64,000 nucleotides of DNA from Pseudomonas viridiflava (GTDB lineage Bacteria; Pseudomonadota; Gammaproteobacteria; Pseudomonadales; Pseudomonadaceae): positions 124,001 to 188,000 of the forward strand of contig NZ_UWFA01000137.1 of assembly GCF_900601905.1 (NCBI RefSeq), given 5' to 3'. The position numbers and the translations under genes were made by a program. The notes below the pieces were generated by a model, which saw only the letters and a list, made by a program, of their open reading frames with translations, did not search any database and was not told the DNA's origin. This document shows, in pieces, positions 28,022 to 40,265 of the stretch; the first letter of the stretch is position 1; each line of letters starts with the position of its first letter.

Positions 28022-29230
28022 TTAAACCTGGTTCATTCGGTCGGCGATAAAAGTGATCAGCTGACGGGCAATCTTGCCTTTGCTGGTCTGGGCGAAAAGC
28101 GTCGCGTGCAGTGCTCGGTCAATCACGCTGCACGCGTTCTCTTCGCTATTGAAACCGATGCTGGGGTTGGCAACATCGTTGGCCACGATCAGATCAAGGT
28201 TCTTGTCCTTGAGCTTGCGCGCGGCGTAGTCGAGCAGATGTTCGGTCTCGGCGGCAAAACCCACGCTGAACGGACGATCCGGGCGGGTGGCGATGGTCGC
28301 CAGGATGTCCGGATTGCGCACCATCTGCAGCAGCAGGCCGTCACCGGTGGACGGGTCCTTCTTAAGTTTGTGCGGGGCAACCACTTCAGGACGGTAGTCG
28401 GCAACGGCGGCCGACGCGATGAACAGGTCGCACGACATGGCGGCTTCGCAGGCGGCGAGCATGTCCCGGGCGCTGACGATATCCACGCGAGACACGCGAT
28501 CCGGGGTCGGCAGGTTGACTGGCCCGGTGATCAAGGTGACCCGTGCGCCTGCTTCAACTGCCGCTTCGGCCAGGGCAAAGCCCATTTTCCCGGAGCTGTG
28601 GTTAGTGATGTAACGCACCGGATCGATGTTTTCCTGGGTCGGACCCGCCGTGATCAGCACATGCTTGCCGGTCAGGGACAGACGCTGGAAGCAATCGGCC
28701 GCCGACTGGGCCAGATCATCCGGCTCAAGCATGCGCCCGAAGCCGACATCGCCGCAGGCCTGGCTGCCGCTGGCAGGGCCGAAAATACGCAAGTCCCGGG
28801 TTTCCAGCAGACGGATGTTGGCTTGCACCGAAGCGTCGCGCCACATGGCCTGATTCATCGCCGGGGCCACCGCAACAATGGCGTCAGTCGCCAGCACGAT
28901 GGTGGTCAGCAGATCATTGGCAATGCCTTGAGCCAGGCGGGCGATCAAGTCAGCGGTGCCGGGCGCGATCAGGATCAGATCAGCCCACTTGGCCAGTTCG
29001 ATGTGGCCCATGGCAGCTTCAGCCGCCGGGTCGAGCAAATCCAGGTGAACCGGGTGCCCGGACAGGGCCTGCATGGTCAACGGGGTAATGAACTCGGCCC
29101 CCCCTCGGGTCATGACGACACGTACTTCAGCGCCCTGGTCGCGCAGACGTCGAACCAGTTCTGCGCTCTTGTAGGCCGCGATGCCACCGCCGACGCCGAG
29201 AACAATGCGTTTCCGATACAGCCGCTGCAT
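28022..29230 (-). CDS. coaBC: Bifunctional phosphopantothenoylcysteine decarboxylase/synthetase CoaBC
   Basis: 402 residues. The N-terminal CoaC flavoprotein domain (about 1-185) has [16 protein letters not shown], the active-site histidine in [17 protein letters not shown] and the cysteine loop [13 protein letters not shown]. The C-terminal CoaB domain (about 188-402) contains [16 protein letters not shown] and KLKKD. It carries out two steps of coenzyme A synthesis. First gene of the coaBC-dut-algC-argB cluster and divergent from radC. Confidence 0.96.
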   Translation of the reverse strand: MQRLYRKRIVLGVGGGIAAYKSAELVRRLRDQGAEVRVVMTRGGAEFITPLTMQALSGHPVHLDLLDPAAEAAMGHIELAKWADLILIAPGTADLIARLAQGIANDLLTTIVLATDAIVAVAPAMNQAMWRDASVQANIRLLETRDLRIFGPASGSQACGDVGFGRMLEPDDLAQSAADCFQRLSLTGKHVLITAGPTQENIDPVRYITNHSSGKMGFALAEAAVEAGARVTLITGPVNLPTPDRVSRVDIVSARDMLAACEAAMSCDLFIASAAVADYRPEVVAPHKLKKDPSTGDGLLLQMVRNPDILATIATRPDRPFSVGFAAETEHLLDYAARKLKDKNLDLIVANDVANPSIGFNSEENACSVIDRALHATLFAQTSKGKIARQLITFIADRMNQV

Positions 29231-29399
29231 AGGCCTGCCTTATTTAGTCGAGTGATGCGCGACGGCGATGACGCCTCCCAGGGGGCTGTTGCCGTCTCGG
29301 AGCGAGCGTGCCGGAGCACTGGTCGCCGCGCAAAAAAGATGGGCTAAGATAGCACAGCGACCGCACCGCAACAGCGGTGCCAATACACAGGGAGGTGGT

Positions 29400-30074
29400 A
29401 TGAGTATTCGCGACTGGCCTGAGGCCGAACGCCCGCGTGAGCGGCTGCTGGAGCTGGGTTCGGGGAGTCTGTCCGATGCCGAGCTGCTGGCGATTTTTTT
29501 ACGTACCGGCGTGGCCGGAAAAAGCGCTGTAGACCTGGCTCGTTACCTGTTGAATCAATTCGGCGGGCTGCGTGAGTTACTGGAAGCAGACCTCGATACC
29601 TTCAGCTCACACCTGGGCCTGGGCCCGGCAAAGTTTGCGCAGTTGCAGGCGGTGATGGAGATGGCCCGTCGGCACATGGCCGAATCCCTCAAACGCGACT
29701 CCGCTCTGGAAAGCCCGGAACAGGTGCGTAGCTACCTCAAGGCTTTGCTGCGCCATGAGCCGCATGAGGTGTTCGGTTGCCTGTTTCTGGACAACAAGCA
29801 CCGGGTTCTGGCGTTCGAGGCGTTGTTTCACGGCTCCATCAACAGCGCCCACGTCCACCCGCGGCAGGTGGTCAAACGCGCCATGGCGCACAATGCGGCC
29901 AGCCTGATTCTTTGTCACAACCATCCCTCTGGAGTGACGGAAGCCAGCCAGGCAGACATTGACCTGACCAAACGCCTTCGCGACGCCTTATGGCTAATCG
30001 ACGTAAAGGTGCTCGACCACGTGATCATCGGTGATGGTAATCCGCTGTCGATGGTGGAGTGCGGGTTAATGTAG
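29400..30074 (+). CDS. radC: RadC (JAB/MPN domain) DNA repair-related protein
   Basis: 224 residues from ATG 29400, with GGGAGG upstream. An N-terminal helix-hairpin-helix region (about 1-75) is followed by the JAMM metalloprotease-like motif: [15 protein letters not shown] and [15 protein letters not shown] (H-x-H-x7-S-x2-D form, here HNHPSG...D). RadC proteins are common; a repair role first proposed in E. coli was later withdrawn, so function is unclear. A 7-bp hairpin (GCACCGC/GCGGTGC, 29363-29380) lies in its leader, and coaBC is divergent. Confidence 0.93.
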   Translation: MSIRDWPEAERPRERLLELGSGSLSDAELLAIFLRTGVAGKSAVDLARYLLNQFGGLRELLEADLDTFSSHLGLGPAKFAQLQAVMEMARRHMAESLKRDSALESPEQVRSYLKALLRHEPHEVFGCLFLDNKHRVLAFEALFHGSINSAHVHPRQVVKRAMAHNAASLILCHNHPSGVTEASQADIDLTKRLRDALWLIDVKVLDHVIIGDGNPLSMVECGLM

Positions 30075-30090
30075 GGCCTGCCCACGGTGA

Positions 30091-32717
<2,627 letters not shown>

Positions 32718-32932
32718 CGGGAAGAGAGTCGTTTACGAAATGGGCGGGCATTTTAACAGGCTGTGGCGATTGTGCAGCGACCGTCTGCCAATGTGTGCCT
32801 ACTTATGTATTACACGGCTATCTAATTTTTTTGGTTTTGTTACATTTGCGCACCTAAACGCTGTATGAGCGTCGGCTGATCCCTATTGAAGGGCTGTCTG
32901 TTCAGTCTCTTTTTCGAGTCTTTGGAGCTAAC

Positions 32933-34600
32933 TTGCCTACGCCTGTCCAACCCTTGCGGTTGTTGTTACTGGCCCAAGAGCCAGAATGGCCGGCACTGCT
33001 GCGTGAGTGCCTCGGCCCGCCAGCAACTGAAACGGTGTTGCTCTGTGCCACTCAGTGGGATGCTGGATGCGAGCTTTTCGTCGATGACGACACCGTGCTG
33101 TTGACCACGCCCGCTTTGCAACCTGCGCCGGGGCGCTGGAAACAGTCCGTCATCCTGCTGCTTGATGAAGAACCCTCGTCTGCCCCCATTGGTGCGGTGG
33201 ACTGGCTGGTTCGTGATGAGCTGACTCCCGCCGTTCTGCGCCGCTGCCTGCGTCACCTGTGCGAACGTGCCTTGCTGGAAAACACCCTGCAAAGCCTCGC
33301 CGAGCAGGATCCGCTGACCGGCATCGCCAATCGCCAGGGTTTTCAGGCTTTGCTGGCGGCACGTTTGCTGGACAACAATGGCCGGGGCATAGCACTGGGT
33401 CATCTTGACCTGGATAACTTTCGCCGCGCCAACGATGCCCTGGGCCATCAAGCCGGGGATCGCCTGATCCTGCAGGTTGTTGCCCGACTCAAAAGCCAGT
33501 TGGAAGCGGGTGATCAGATCGCCCGCCTTGGCAGTGACGAATTCGCCCTGCTGATCGACACCCGCCGCGCGCCCCATAGAGCCGAGTGGATGGCCGAGCG
33601 CATCACCCAGGCCCTGTCCGAGCCTTACTGGATCGATGGCGAAAGCCTGTTGATCGGTTGCAGTCTGGGCATCGCCCATTCTCGCGCCGAATCAGGCGCC
33701 GACCCGCTGATGTGGCATGCGCATATCGCCATGCAGCAGGCCAAAGGTATACAAGGCTGCACCTATCACCTGTTCAACGAGCGCATCAATCGCAATGCTC
33801 GCAGCCTCGCGGACCTGGAAGCCGAGCTGCGCCGCGCCCTGCGTCGTGACGAGCTGGAACTGCATTATCAGCCACGGCTTTGCCTGACCAGCGGCGAAAT
33901 TGTCGGCCTTGAAGCGCTGGTGCGCTGGCGCCATCAGGAGCGGGGGCTGTTGCCGCCCAATGAATTTGTGCCATTGGCCGAACAAAGCGGGCTGATCGTG
34001 CCGCTGGGCTACTGGGTGATTTCCCGTGCGCTACGCGATATGCAGGCGCTGCGCGAACGCGGCCTGCCGCCACTGCATATGGCGATCAACCTGTCGTTTC
34101 GGCAATTCCAGGACAATCAACTGCTGGCGACTCTGAGCAGGCTGATCGACGAGCGCGGGATCGATGCCCAGTGGCTGGAATTCGAACTCACCGAAACCGC
34201 CGTGATGCGCAGAAGCGATCTGGTCAAGCAGACCATGGACGCGCTGGGGCGGCTGGGCGTGCGTTTTTCGCTGGATGATTTCGGCACCGGCTTTTCGTCG
34301 TTTGTGCACCTCAACAGCCTGCCCATCGCCTTGCTCAAGATCGACAAAAGCTTTGTCGGAGAAATGGAGCAGCGCGAGGAGAACCGCAAGCTGGTACACG
34401 CCATGATCAACCTGGCGCACAACCTGAGCCTTGAAGTAGTCGCCGAAGGTGTGGAAACCGCCAAACAACTGGCCTTGTTGCGCAGCTACGGCTGCGATCA
34501 GGTGCAGGGCTACCTGATCAGCAAACCGCTGCCGATGCCTGAGCTGGTGAATTACCTGACATTCGACCGGCATGCGCCGGGGGTTTTGAGCGGAAGTTAA
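32933..34600 (+). CDS. Degenerate GGDEF plus active-type EAL cyclic-di-GMP phosphodiesterase
   Basis: 555 residues. Starts at TTG 32933 with GGAG five bases upstream; no ATG is better. N-terminal unrecognised region (1-120); GGDEF domain (about 125-285) with the altered motif GSDEF near 200-204; EAL domain (about 300-540) with EAL near 326, ELTETAVM, SLDDFGTGFSSF, LKIDKSF and VAEGVET. The EAL set looks intact, so c-di-GMP hydrolysis is expected; the GGDEF site is probably non-catalytic. It corresponds in place and size to P. aeruginosa PA5295 (ProE), a known phosphodiesterase. Confidence 0.9.
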   Translation: MPTPVQPLRLLLLAQEPEWPALLRECLGPPATETVLLCATQWDAGCELFVDDDTVLLTTPALQPAPGRWKQSVILLLDEEPSSAPIGAVDWLVRDELTPAVLRRCLRHLCERALLENTLQSLAEQDPLTGIANRQGFQALLAARLLDNNGRGIALGHLDLDNFRRANDALGHQAGDRLILQVVARLKSQLEAGDQIARLGSDEFALLIDTRRAPHRAEWMAERITQALSEPYWIDGESLLIGCSLGIAHSRAESGADPLMWHAHIAMQQAKGIQGCTYHLFNERINRNARSLADLEAELRRALRRDELELHYQPRLCLTSGEIVGLEALVRWRHQERGLLPPNEFVPLAEQSGLIVPLGYWVISRALRDMQALRERGLPPLHMAINLSFRQFQDNQLLATLSRLIDERGIDAQWLEFELTETAVMRRSDLVKQTMDALGRLGVRFSLDDFGTGFSSFVHLNSLPIALLKIDKSFVGEMEQREENRKLVHAMINLAHNLSLEVVAEGVETAKQLALLRSYGCDQVQGYLISKPLPMPELVNYLTFDRHAPGVLSGS

Positions 34601-34621
34601 CCCCACGGCCTCACACGATTG

Positions 34622-34709
34622 GTGGGACCGGCTTTAGCCGCGAAGGCAGCATTTGCGTCGACATACAGACGGCGATGGACGGCCACTTCCCGGCTAAAGC
34701 CGGTCCCAC
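34622..34709. repeat. REPIN (GTGGGACCGGCTTTAGCCGC type)
   Basis: Arms GTGGGACCGGCTTTAGCCGC (from 34622) and CCGGCTAAAGCCGGTCCCAC (to 34709), between two convergent genes. Same class as 14682-14771. Confidence 0.92.
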
Positions 34710-34739
34710 ATTGACCCGCCGAGACTCAAGCAACAACCA

Positions 34740-36119
34740 TCACCCCATCACCGGTACCGCTGCCTCCTGCCGCAACAACCGCGCAGTCTTGCGCTCGAAG
34801 GCCCAGGTCAGCGCCACCGCCGAACATAACAGCCCCAGCGCCAGCCCCCACCAGACGCCCACTGCGCCATGATCGGTGTAGAAGCCGAAGATCCACGCGG
34901 CCGGAGCTGCGACCAGCCAGTAACTGGCCAGGCCGATCAGGAAGGTCGTGCGCGCATCTCTGAAACCGCGGATCGCGCCCATGGCAATGGTCTGGGTACC
35001 ATCGAGCAGCTCAAACCAGGCCGCAATGGCCAGCAGCTTGACGGCCAGCTCGACGATTTCGGCGAATTTAGGGTCGCGGATGTCGAGAAACAAGCCAATG
35101 ATCACGTGCGGTGCGAGCCAGAACAGCAGGCCGAAGGCCAGCATCACAGCCCCGCCGAACGCAATCCCCGCGCGCCCCGCCGTGCGCGCCAGCAGCAGAT
35201 TACCCGCCCCGTAATGTTGACCGATGCGCATGGTCACGGCGTAGGAAATACCTACCGGAATCATGAATGCCATGGACACCGTCTGCAGGGCAATCTGGTG
35301 CGCGGCCATCTGCGTGCTGCCCATCGCACCCATGCAAAAAGCCGCAAAGGTGAACAGCCCGACTTCCACCGCGTAGGTCCCGCCAATCGGCAAGCCCAGG
35401 CGCCACAGCTCTTTGAGATGGCTGCGCGACAGCTGCCAGAAACCTTCGCGAATCGGGTAGGCGGCGTAGGCCCGGTTATGGCGAATATGCAGCGCAAGGA
35501 TCAACGCCATGGCGTTGGTCACCACCGCCGTCACCAGCCCGATGCCCATCAGGCCGAGGTTGGGCAAGCCGAACATCTGGTGAATCATCGCGTAATTGAG
35601 CAGGAAGTTGGCCGCTGCACCACCCAGGCTGATCGTCATGACCGGCCCCGCAAGCCCCAGCGCGCTGGTAAAGCCGCGCAACGCCATGAAGGTCAGCAAA
35701 CCGGGCAGTGCCAGGGGCAGGGTGATCAAAAACTGACCCGCCATGTGCACGTTGACCGGAGCCTGCCCAAGATGCAGCAGAATCGGCTCCAGGTTCCACA
35801 GCAGCAACATGGCAATCGCCGCCATGCCCCACGCCAGCCAGATCCCGGCTTGCACCAGTTGCGTTGCGCCTTTGCTGTCACCCGCACCGTGACGGATCGC
35901 GACCAGCGTGCCCACTGCCGCCATCACGCCCACGCAGAAAAACGAGATAAAACTGTAGCTCGCCGCGCCCAGCCCGCCGCCCGCCAAGGCCTCGGGACCA
36001 ATCTGCCCCATCATCACGGTGTCGGTGAAGACCATGAGCATGTGCGCCATCTGGGACGCAATCAGCGGTCCGGCCAGACGCAGAATGATCCAGAGTTCTT
36101 TGAGGGCAGGTTGTTGCAT
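34740..36119 (-). CDS. MATE family efflux transporter
   Basis: 459 residues, about 12 membrane segments, with the two-fold MATE repeat. N-terminal start RLAGPLIASQMAHMLMVFTDTVMMGQ is typical of the NorM subfamily. Members export cationic drugs and dyes in exchange for Na+ or protons. Divergently placed beside a LysR regulator 154 bp away, which may control it; that is an inference. Substrate unknown. Confidence 0.9.
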   Translation of the reverse strand: MQQPALKELWIILRLAGPLIASQMAHMLMVFTDTVMMGQIGPEALAGGGLGAASYSFISFFCVGVMAAVGTLVAIRHGAGDSKGATQLVQAGIWLAWGMAAIAMLLLWNLEPILLHLGQAPVNVHMAGQFLITLPLALPGLLTFMALRGFTSALGLAGPVMTISLGGAAANFLLNYAMIHQMFGLPNLGLMGIGLVTAVVTNAMALILALHIRHNRAYAAYPIREGFWQLSRSHLKELWRLGLPIGGTYAVEVGLFTFAAFCMGAMGSTQMAAHQIALQTVSMAFMIPVGISYAVTMRIGQHYGAGNLLLARTAGRAGIAFGGAVMLAFGLLFWLAPHVIIGLFLDIRDPKFAEIVELAVKLLAIAAWFELLDGTQTIAMGAIRGFRDARTTFLIGLASYWLVAAPAAWIFGFYTDHGAVGVWWGLALGLLCSAVALTWAFERKTARLLRQEAAVPVMG

Positions 36120-36214
36120 GGGACGACGCTCGACGCTTTGGCAGTTATGAGCGGCCCATTCTCGGCATTTTGCGGTCCAGGCACAAAGGGATAAATCAGA
36201 TCGGTAGCATGACT

Positions 36215-36235
36215 AAAACTCATCCATGTAGTTTT
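36215..36235. promoter_or_regulatory. Candidate LysR operator between MATE and LysR genes
   Basis: AAAACT-N9-AGTTTT: 6-bp inverted arms centred between the divergent MATE and LysR genes. It resembles a dyad bound by LysR-type proteins but does not exactly match the T-N11-A form. Confidence 0.3.
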
Positions 36236-36273
36236 CAGCTAAAGTTGCCTTTCCCGCAGCAGGAGCGTTCTGA

Positions 36274-37191
36274 ATGCCTCGTGGTCTTCCTCCCCTTTAT
36301 GCACTACGCGCATTTGAAGCCGCAGCACGACACAGTTCGTTCACGCGGGCGGCGCAGGAACTGTCGATCACCCAGAGCGCTGTCAGTCGACATATCAAAA
36401 CCCTGGAAGAACATTTCGCCTGCAGGCTGTTCCAGCGTATCGGCCGCACGATCCAGCTCACCGAAGCGGCACGCACCCTGTTGCCGGGAGTGCGCGATGG
36501 TTTTTCGTCACTGGAGCGGGCGTGCAATACCTTGTCTATCGAGGAAGGGGTGCTGCGCATGAAGGCCCCGCCGACCCTGACCATGCGCTGGTTGCTGGCG
36601 CGGCTCAGCCGTTTTCGTCATTTGCAGACAGGCAATGAAGTGCAACTGACCAGCGCCTGGATGGAAATCGACGTCGTCGACTTCAGCCATGAGCCGTTTG
36701 ACTGCGCCGTGCTGCTCAGTCGGGGGCATTTCCCGGCCGACTGGGAGGCCATCTACCTGTTCCCCGAATTGCTGATACCGGTAGGCGCCCCAACCCTGAT
36801 GGACGAGCCCTGGGATATCCAGCGCCTCGCGGCCGCCGAATTGCTGCACCCGACCCCGGACCGCCGCGACTGGCGCAACTGGCTGGAGCGCACCGGCTTG
36901 TCCGATCAGGTGTCGCTCAAGGGCGGCCAGGTATTCGACACGCTGGAGCTGGGCATGATCGCTGCCGCTCGGGGATACGGGGTTTCCATGGGCGATTTGC
37001 TGATGGTGGCCGAAGATGTCGCGCAAGGCCGTTTAAGCCTGCCGTGGCGCACGGCGGTGTACAGCGGCGAGGACTACTACCTGGTTGGCCCGCGTACCAG
37101 GCCCGGAACAGAGCGGTTGCGCCGCTTGGGCGAGTTTCTGCAGACCGAGGTTCAGGCCATGCAGCTGCCACCGGTAGAAATCATCAGGTAA
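36274..37191 (+). CDS. LysR-type transcriptional regulator (GcvA-like)
   Basis: 305 residues. Helix-turn-helix at about 1-65: PPLYALRAFEAAARHSSFTRAAQELSITQSAVSRHIKTLEEHFAC, here quoted in parts. The remaining region is a substrate-binding domain; the LPPLYALRAFEAAARHSSF start and QSAVSRHIKTLE fit the GcvA/TrpI-type subfamily. Ribosome binding site GGAG lies 7 bp before the ATG. Divergent from MATE. The signal is unknown. Confidence 0.88.
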   Translation: MPRGLPPLYALRAFEAAARHSSFTRAAQELSITQSAVSRHIKTLEEHFACRLFQRIGRTIQLTEAARTLLPGVRDGFSSLERACNTLSIEEGVLRMKAPPTLTMRWLLARLSRFRHLQTGNEVQLTSAWMEIDVVDFSHEPFDCAVLLSRGHFPADWEAIYLFPELLIPVGAPTLMDEPWDIQRLAAAELLHPTPDRRDWRNWLERTGLSDQVSLKGGQVFDTLELGMIAAARGYGVSMGDLLMVAEDVAQGRLSLPWRTAVYSGEDYYLVGPRTRPGTERLRRLGEFLQTEVQAMQLPPVEIIR

Positions 37192-37285
37192 TTTGCCCTG
37201 CGACAAAATGTCCGCAATCGTTTGCGTTTTATCGACGTTGTACTCAAGTTCTACATTGGATAGCCGATGGTAAGGACTGATGCCC

Positions 37286-37309
37286 TTTTCTGACATTCAT
37301 GTCAGAAAA
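37286..37309. promoter_or_regulatory. Perfect 24-bp inverted repeat upstream of chemoreceptor gene
   Basis: Arms TTTTCTGACAT and ATGTCAGAAAA (11 bp each, no mismatch) around a 2-bp centre. It lies 81 bp before the chemoreceptor start and 95 bp after the LysR-gene stop. There is no T-run suited to termination on either side, so a repressor or activator operator is more likely than a terminator. The regulator is unknown. Confidence 0.5.
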
Positions 37310-37389
37310 CGCCTACCCAACTTTAATCATCATGCAGCTGAACGGTTATTAGAGGTCACTGAAGACCCCCCGTTCGGCCAGGAGTCGTC

Positions 37390-39366
37390 ATGTCCAAGCC
37401 TCGTGCCCGAATTGCTACGCAACTCGGTATTGCCCTGGCCGTCATTCTGGCAGTCGTAATATCCGGTAGTACCGTCTTTGCCCTGCGTTCTCTGGACTCG
37501 GCCAACCTCGTCATTCGCGAAGAGCACATGGCGAGTGAGGCACGGCTATTGGCAGACCAGCTCAATACATTTCACAGCACCTTGCGCGACAGCACTCAGC
37601 GTCTGAGCGGGCTGTTTGAAAAACGTTTTTCCACCGGCCTGACCGTGCAAGCGGATCAACCCGTGGCCGTGGCCGGTGTGCAGACGCCCAGCCTGTTACT
37701 GGCTGGCAGCGCGCTGAACAACAACTTCAAGGAAGTTGACGAGTTTCGCCAGCTTACTGCCGGCGTTGCCACGGTGTTCGTGCGCAGTGGCGACGAATTC
37801 ATCCGCATCAGCACCTCGCTGACCAAGCAGGATGGTTCCCGTGCCATCGGCACCCTGCTGGATCGCAAGCACCCGGCCTATGACCGCCTGATCGCAGGTC
37901 AGAACTATGTCGGCAAAGCGGTGCTGTTTGATCGTTACTACATGACCCAATACACCCCGGTGCGTGACAGCGGCGGCAAAGTAATCGCCGTTCTGTTCGT
38001 GGGCTTCGATTACACCGATGCGCAAAATGCCCAGTTCGAAAACCTGAAAAACTTCCGCATTGGCAGTACCGGTTCGCTGGCGTTACTCGATGATCAGAAT
38101 CGCTGGCTGGTGGCGCCAGCAGGCGTGCAGGCGCTGGAACAGGCTGGCAAGTCAGTGTCCGATTTCGTCAAAAAGCCGGGCAAGGGCCAGACCTGGAACG
38201 ATGGCACGCAGGACTTCTACAGCGTTGCCCAACCGTTCAAAGACGGCCCATGGACCGTGCTGGCGAGCATGCCTCAGACTGAAATCAGCGCTGTTACCTG
38301 GGACGTGGGCACGCAGCTGGCGATTGGCAGCCTGTTGGCAATGCTGATCGCCGTGGCCTCTGCAATCTGGCTGTTGCGCAGCAAATTGCGTCCGCTGTCC
38401 GACCTGGTCAATCAGGCCGAAGCGCTCGGCGCGGGCGATCTGAGTGTGCGCCTGAACATCACCAGCAATGACGAGATCGGCCAGTTGGCGACCAGCTTCA
38501 ACAAGATGGGCGAAGCACTGTCTACCATGGTTTCGCACATCCGCACGGCCGCCCAGCAGGTCAGCAGCCGCGCCAACGAGCTGTCCGGCTTGTCCGGCGG
38601 TGCTTATCGCGGCATGGAGCAGCAATCGGGTGAGATCGTCAGCATGGCCGGTGCGGTCGAAGAATTCAGCGCCACCTCGCTGAACATCGCCGACAACATG
38701 GGCAACACCGAGCGCCTGGCGCAGGAAAACGCCCAGCAAACCCGCATCGGCCGCGCATCGATGCAAGAGGCTTCGTCGTCACTGGAGCAAATCGCGGTGT
38801 CCATCAGCAGCACGGCCACTGTGATCAACACCCTGGGTCAGCGCTCGCAGGAAATCGGCAGCATCGTCGGCGTGATCACTTCGATTGCCGACCAGACCAA
38901 CCTGCTGGCGCTCAACGCCGCCATCGAAGCCGCCCGTGCAGGCGAGCAAGGCCGTGGTTTCGCGGTGGTCGCCGATGAGGTGCGCAGCCTGGCAACTCGC
39001 ACGCGGGATGCGACCAACGAAATCTCCGGGATGATCACCAGCATCCAGCAGGAAACCGGCAACGCCATCACCACCATGCAACAAGGTAATGCGCAGATGC
39101 AGGAAGGCCTGGCACGCAACGCCAAAGTTGCGGCAGCCCTGGCCCAGATCGACGAGCAGAGCCGCTCGGCCGGTCAGCAGTTCGCGGCGATCACCACCGC
39201 CACCCAGGAACAAAGCAGCACCGCGACCTTGCTCAGCAGCAACCTGCAGAGCATCGCCATGGCCAACAGCGAGCAGCGTGAAGTGGTCTCGCATTTGGCG
39301 GTGACTGCCGAAGAGCTGAACTCACTGGCGGCTGAGTTGCGCAATGAGGTTGACCGTTTTCGGTGA
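37390..39366 (+). CDS. Methyl-accepting chemotaxis protein with double-Cache-type sensor
   Basis: 658 residues. TM1 (about 11-32); a periplasmic sensor (about 35-300) of the Cache_3-Cache_2 kind, with [22 protein letters not shown]2 (about 305-330); HAMP (about 331-383, [20 protein letters not shown]); signalling domain to the C terminus with the conserved hairpin [19 protein letters not shown] near 512-530. It senses a periplasmic ligand, often an organic acid for this sensor class; the ligand here is not known. No CheB/CheR pentapeptide is obvious. GGAG five bases before the ATG. Confidence 0.92.
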   Translation: MSKPRARIATQLGIALAVILAVVISGSTVFALRSLDSANLVIREEHMASEARLLADQLNTFHSTLRDSTQRLSGLFEKRFSTGLTVQADQPVAVAGVQTPSLLLAGSALNNNFKEVDEFRQLTAGVATVFVRSGDEFIRISTSLTKQDGSRAIGTLLDRKHPAYDRLIAGQNYVGKAVLFDRYYMTQYTPVRDSGGKVIAVLFVGFDYTDAQNAQFENLKNFRIGSTGSLALLDDQNRWLVAPAGVQALEQAGKSVSDFVKKPGKGQTWNDGTQDFYSVAQPFKDGPWTVLASMPQTEISAVTWDVGTQLAIGSLLAMLIAVASAIWLLRSKLRPLSDLVNQAEALGAGDLSVRLNITSNDEIGQLATSFNKMGEALSTMVSHIRTAAQQVSSRANELSGLSGGAYRGMEQQSGEIVSMAGAVEEFSATSLNIADNMGNTERLAQENAQQTRIGRASMQEASSSLEQIAVSISSTATVINTLGQRSQEIGSIVGVITSIADQTNLLALNAAIEAARAGEQGRGFAVVADEVRSLATRTRDATNEISGMITSIQQETGNAITTMQQGNAQMQEGLARNAKVAAALAQIDEQSRSAGQQFAAITTATQEQSSTATLLSSNLQSIAMANSEQREVVSHLAVTAEELNSLAAELRNEVDRFR

Positions 39367-39387
39367 GTGACAGGGTCAAGTGAACCC

Positions 39388-39413
39388 GTGGGACCGGCTT
39401 TAGCCGGTCCCAC
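39388..39413. repeat. Collapsed REP hairpin
   Basis: GTGGGACCGGCTTTAGCCGG directly followed by TCCCAC: a single palindrome with no spacer, the remnant of a REPIN of the class at 14682 and 34622. It may also serve as a terminator-like hairpin after the chemoreceptor gene. Confidence 0.75.
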
Positions 39414-39429
39414 GAAACGACCTCAGGCA

Positions 39430-40080
39430 TCAATGTGGAAACGCGCTTGAGCCCCCGACAAACTCCGCATAGCCGCTGACCACTACGTACACCGCGAAGT
39501 AGGCGAAGATCAGCGCCGACGCGATGTAGGTGTATTTCATCAAGCGCTCGCCAATCAACCGTCCGCCCTGATAAGCCACTGCGCACAGGGAAATCGACCA
39601 CAGCACCCCCGCCGCGAAAAAGCCCGACAGAAACAGCCCGGCAGTTGCCAGGTCGTTACCCTGACGCGCAATGATCGCGCCGCCCACAGCGGCAAACCAC
39701 AAGATCGCGCTGGGAGAAGACATCGCCAGCATGATGCCTCGGGAAAACAGCGCCATTCGGGTTTTACCCCATTGCTGCCCGGCTTGCTGCATATCCACCG
39801 CCGGCTTGAAGGCACTGAGCAGCATTTTCAAGCTCAGGTAGCACAGCACCAGTGAACCGCCGATCCACAAGACCCAACGCACCGCTTCAAACTGCAACAG
39901 CACCGCCATCCCCAACATCGCCAGCACGGCATAGACCAGATCGCCAATACAGGTCCCCAGCCCGAGCCACACACCTTCGGCAAACCCACGCTGCATGGCG
40001 ATATTGATCATTGCCATATTGGCCAGGCCAATTTCCAGGCACAGCGACAGGCTGAGCAGAAAGCCGTTGTTGAATTCCAT
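39430..40080 (-). CDS. LysE family amino acid exporter
   Basis: 216 residues with about six membrane segments. LysE/RhtB marks: MEFNNGFLLSLSLCLEIGLANMAM and the GTCIGDLVYAVLAMLG loop. Members export basic amino acids, homoserine or related compounds. It is a second, separate member of the superfamily in this window (another at 51755). Substrate unknown. A degenerate REP-like element precedes it (40155-40236). Confidence 0.85.
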   Translation of the reverse strand: MEFNNGFLLSLSLCLEIGLANMAMINIAMQRGFAEGVWLGLGTCIGDLVYAVLAMLGMAVLLQFEAVRWVLWIGGSLVLCYLSLKMLLSAFKPAVDMQQAGQQWGKTRMALFSRGIMLAMSSPSAILWFAAVGGAIIARQGNDLATAGLFLSGFFAAGVLWSISLCAVAYQGGRLIGERLMKYTYIASALIFAYFAVYVVVSGYAEFVGGSSAFPH

Positions 40081-40154
40081 TTGATGTTTTCCGTGGGGCC
40101 GTCATGAATGCGCGCCACTTTAGGCAGGTGCCGAGCCATTCGCAAGAGACCTCG

Positions 40155-40236
40155 CAGGAGCAGCTTTTAGCCGCAAGGGGCCATGACATTCAATCCAAGT
40201 GTTTCGCCCGGGATATCGCTCGCGGCTAAGGCGCAA
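40155..40236. repeat. Degenerate REPIN-like element
   Basis: GCAGGAGCAGCTTTTAGCCGC and CGCTCGCGGCTAAGGCGCAA retain the REP core of the TAGGAGCGGCTTTAGCC type but with mismatches, upstream of the LysE gene. Confidence 0.55.
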
Positions 40237-40265
40237 CGTCGCCAGGCCGCTTCGAAAAAATCATT

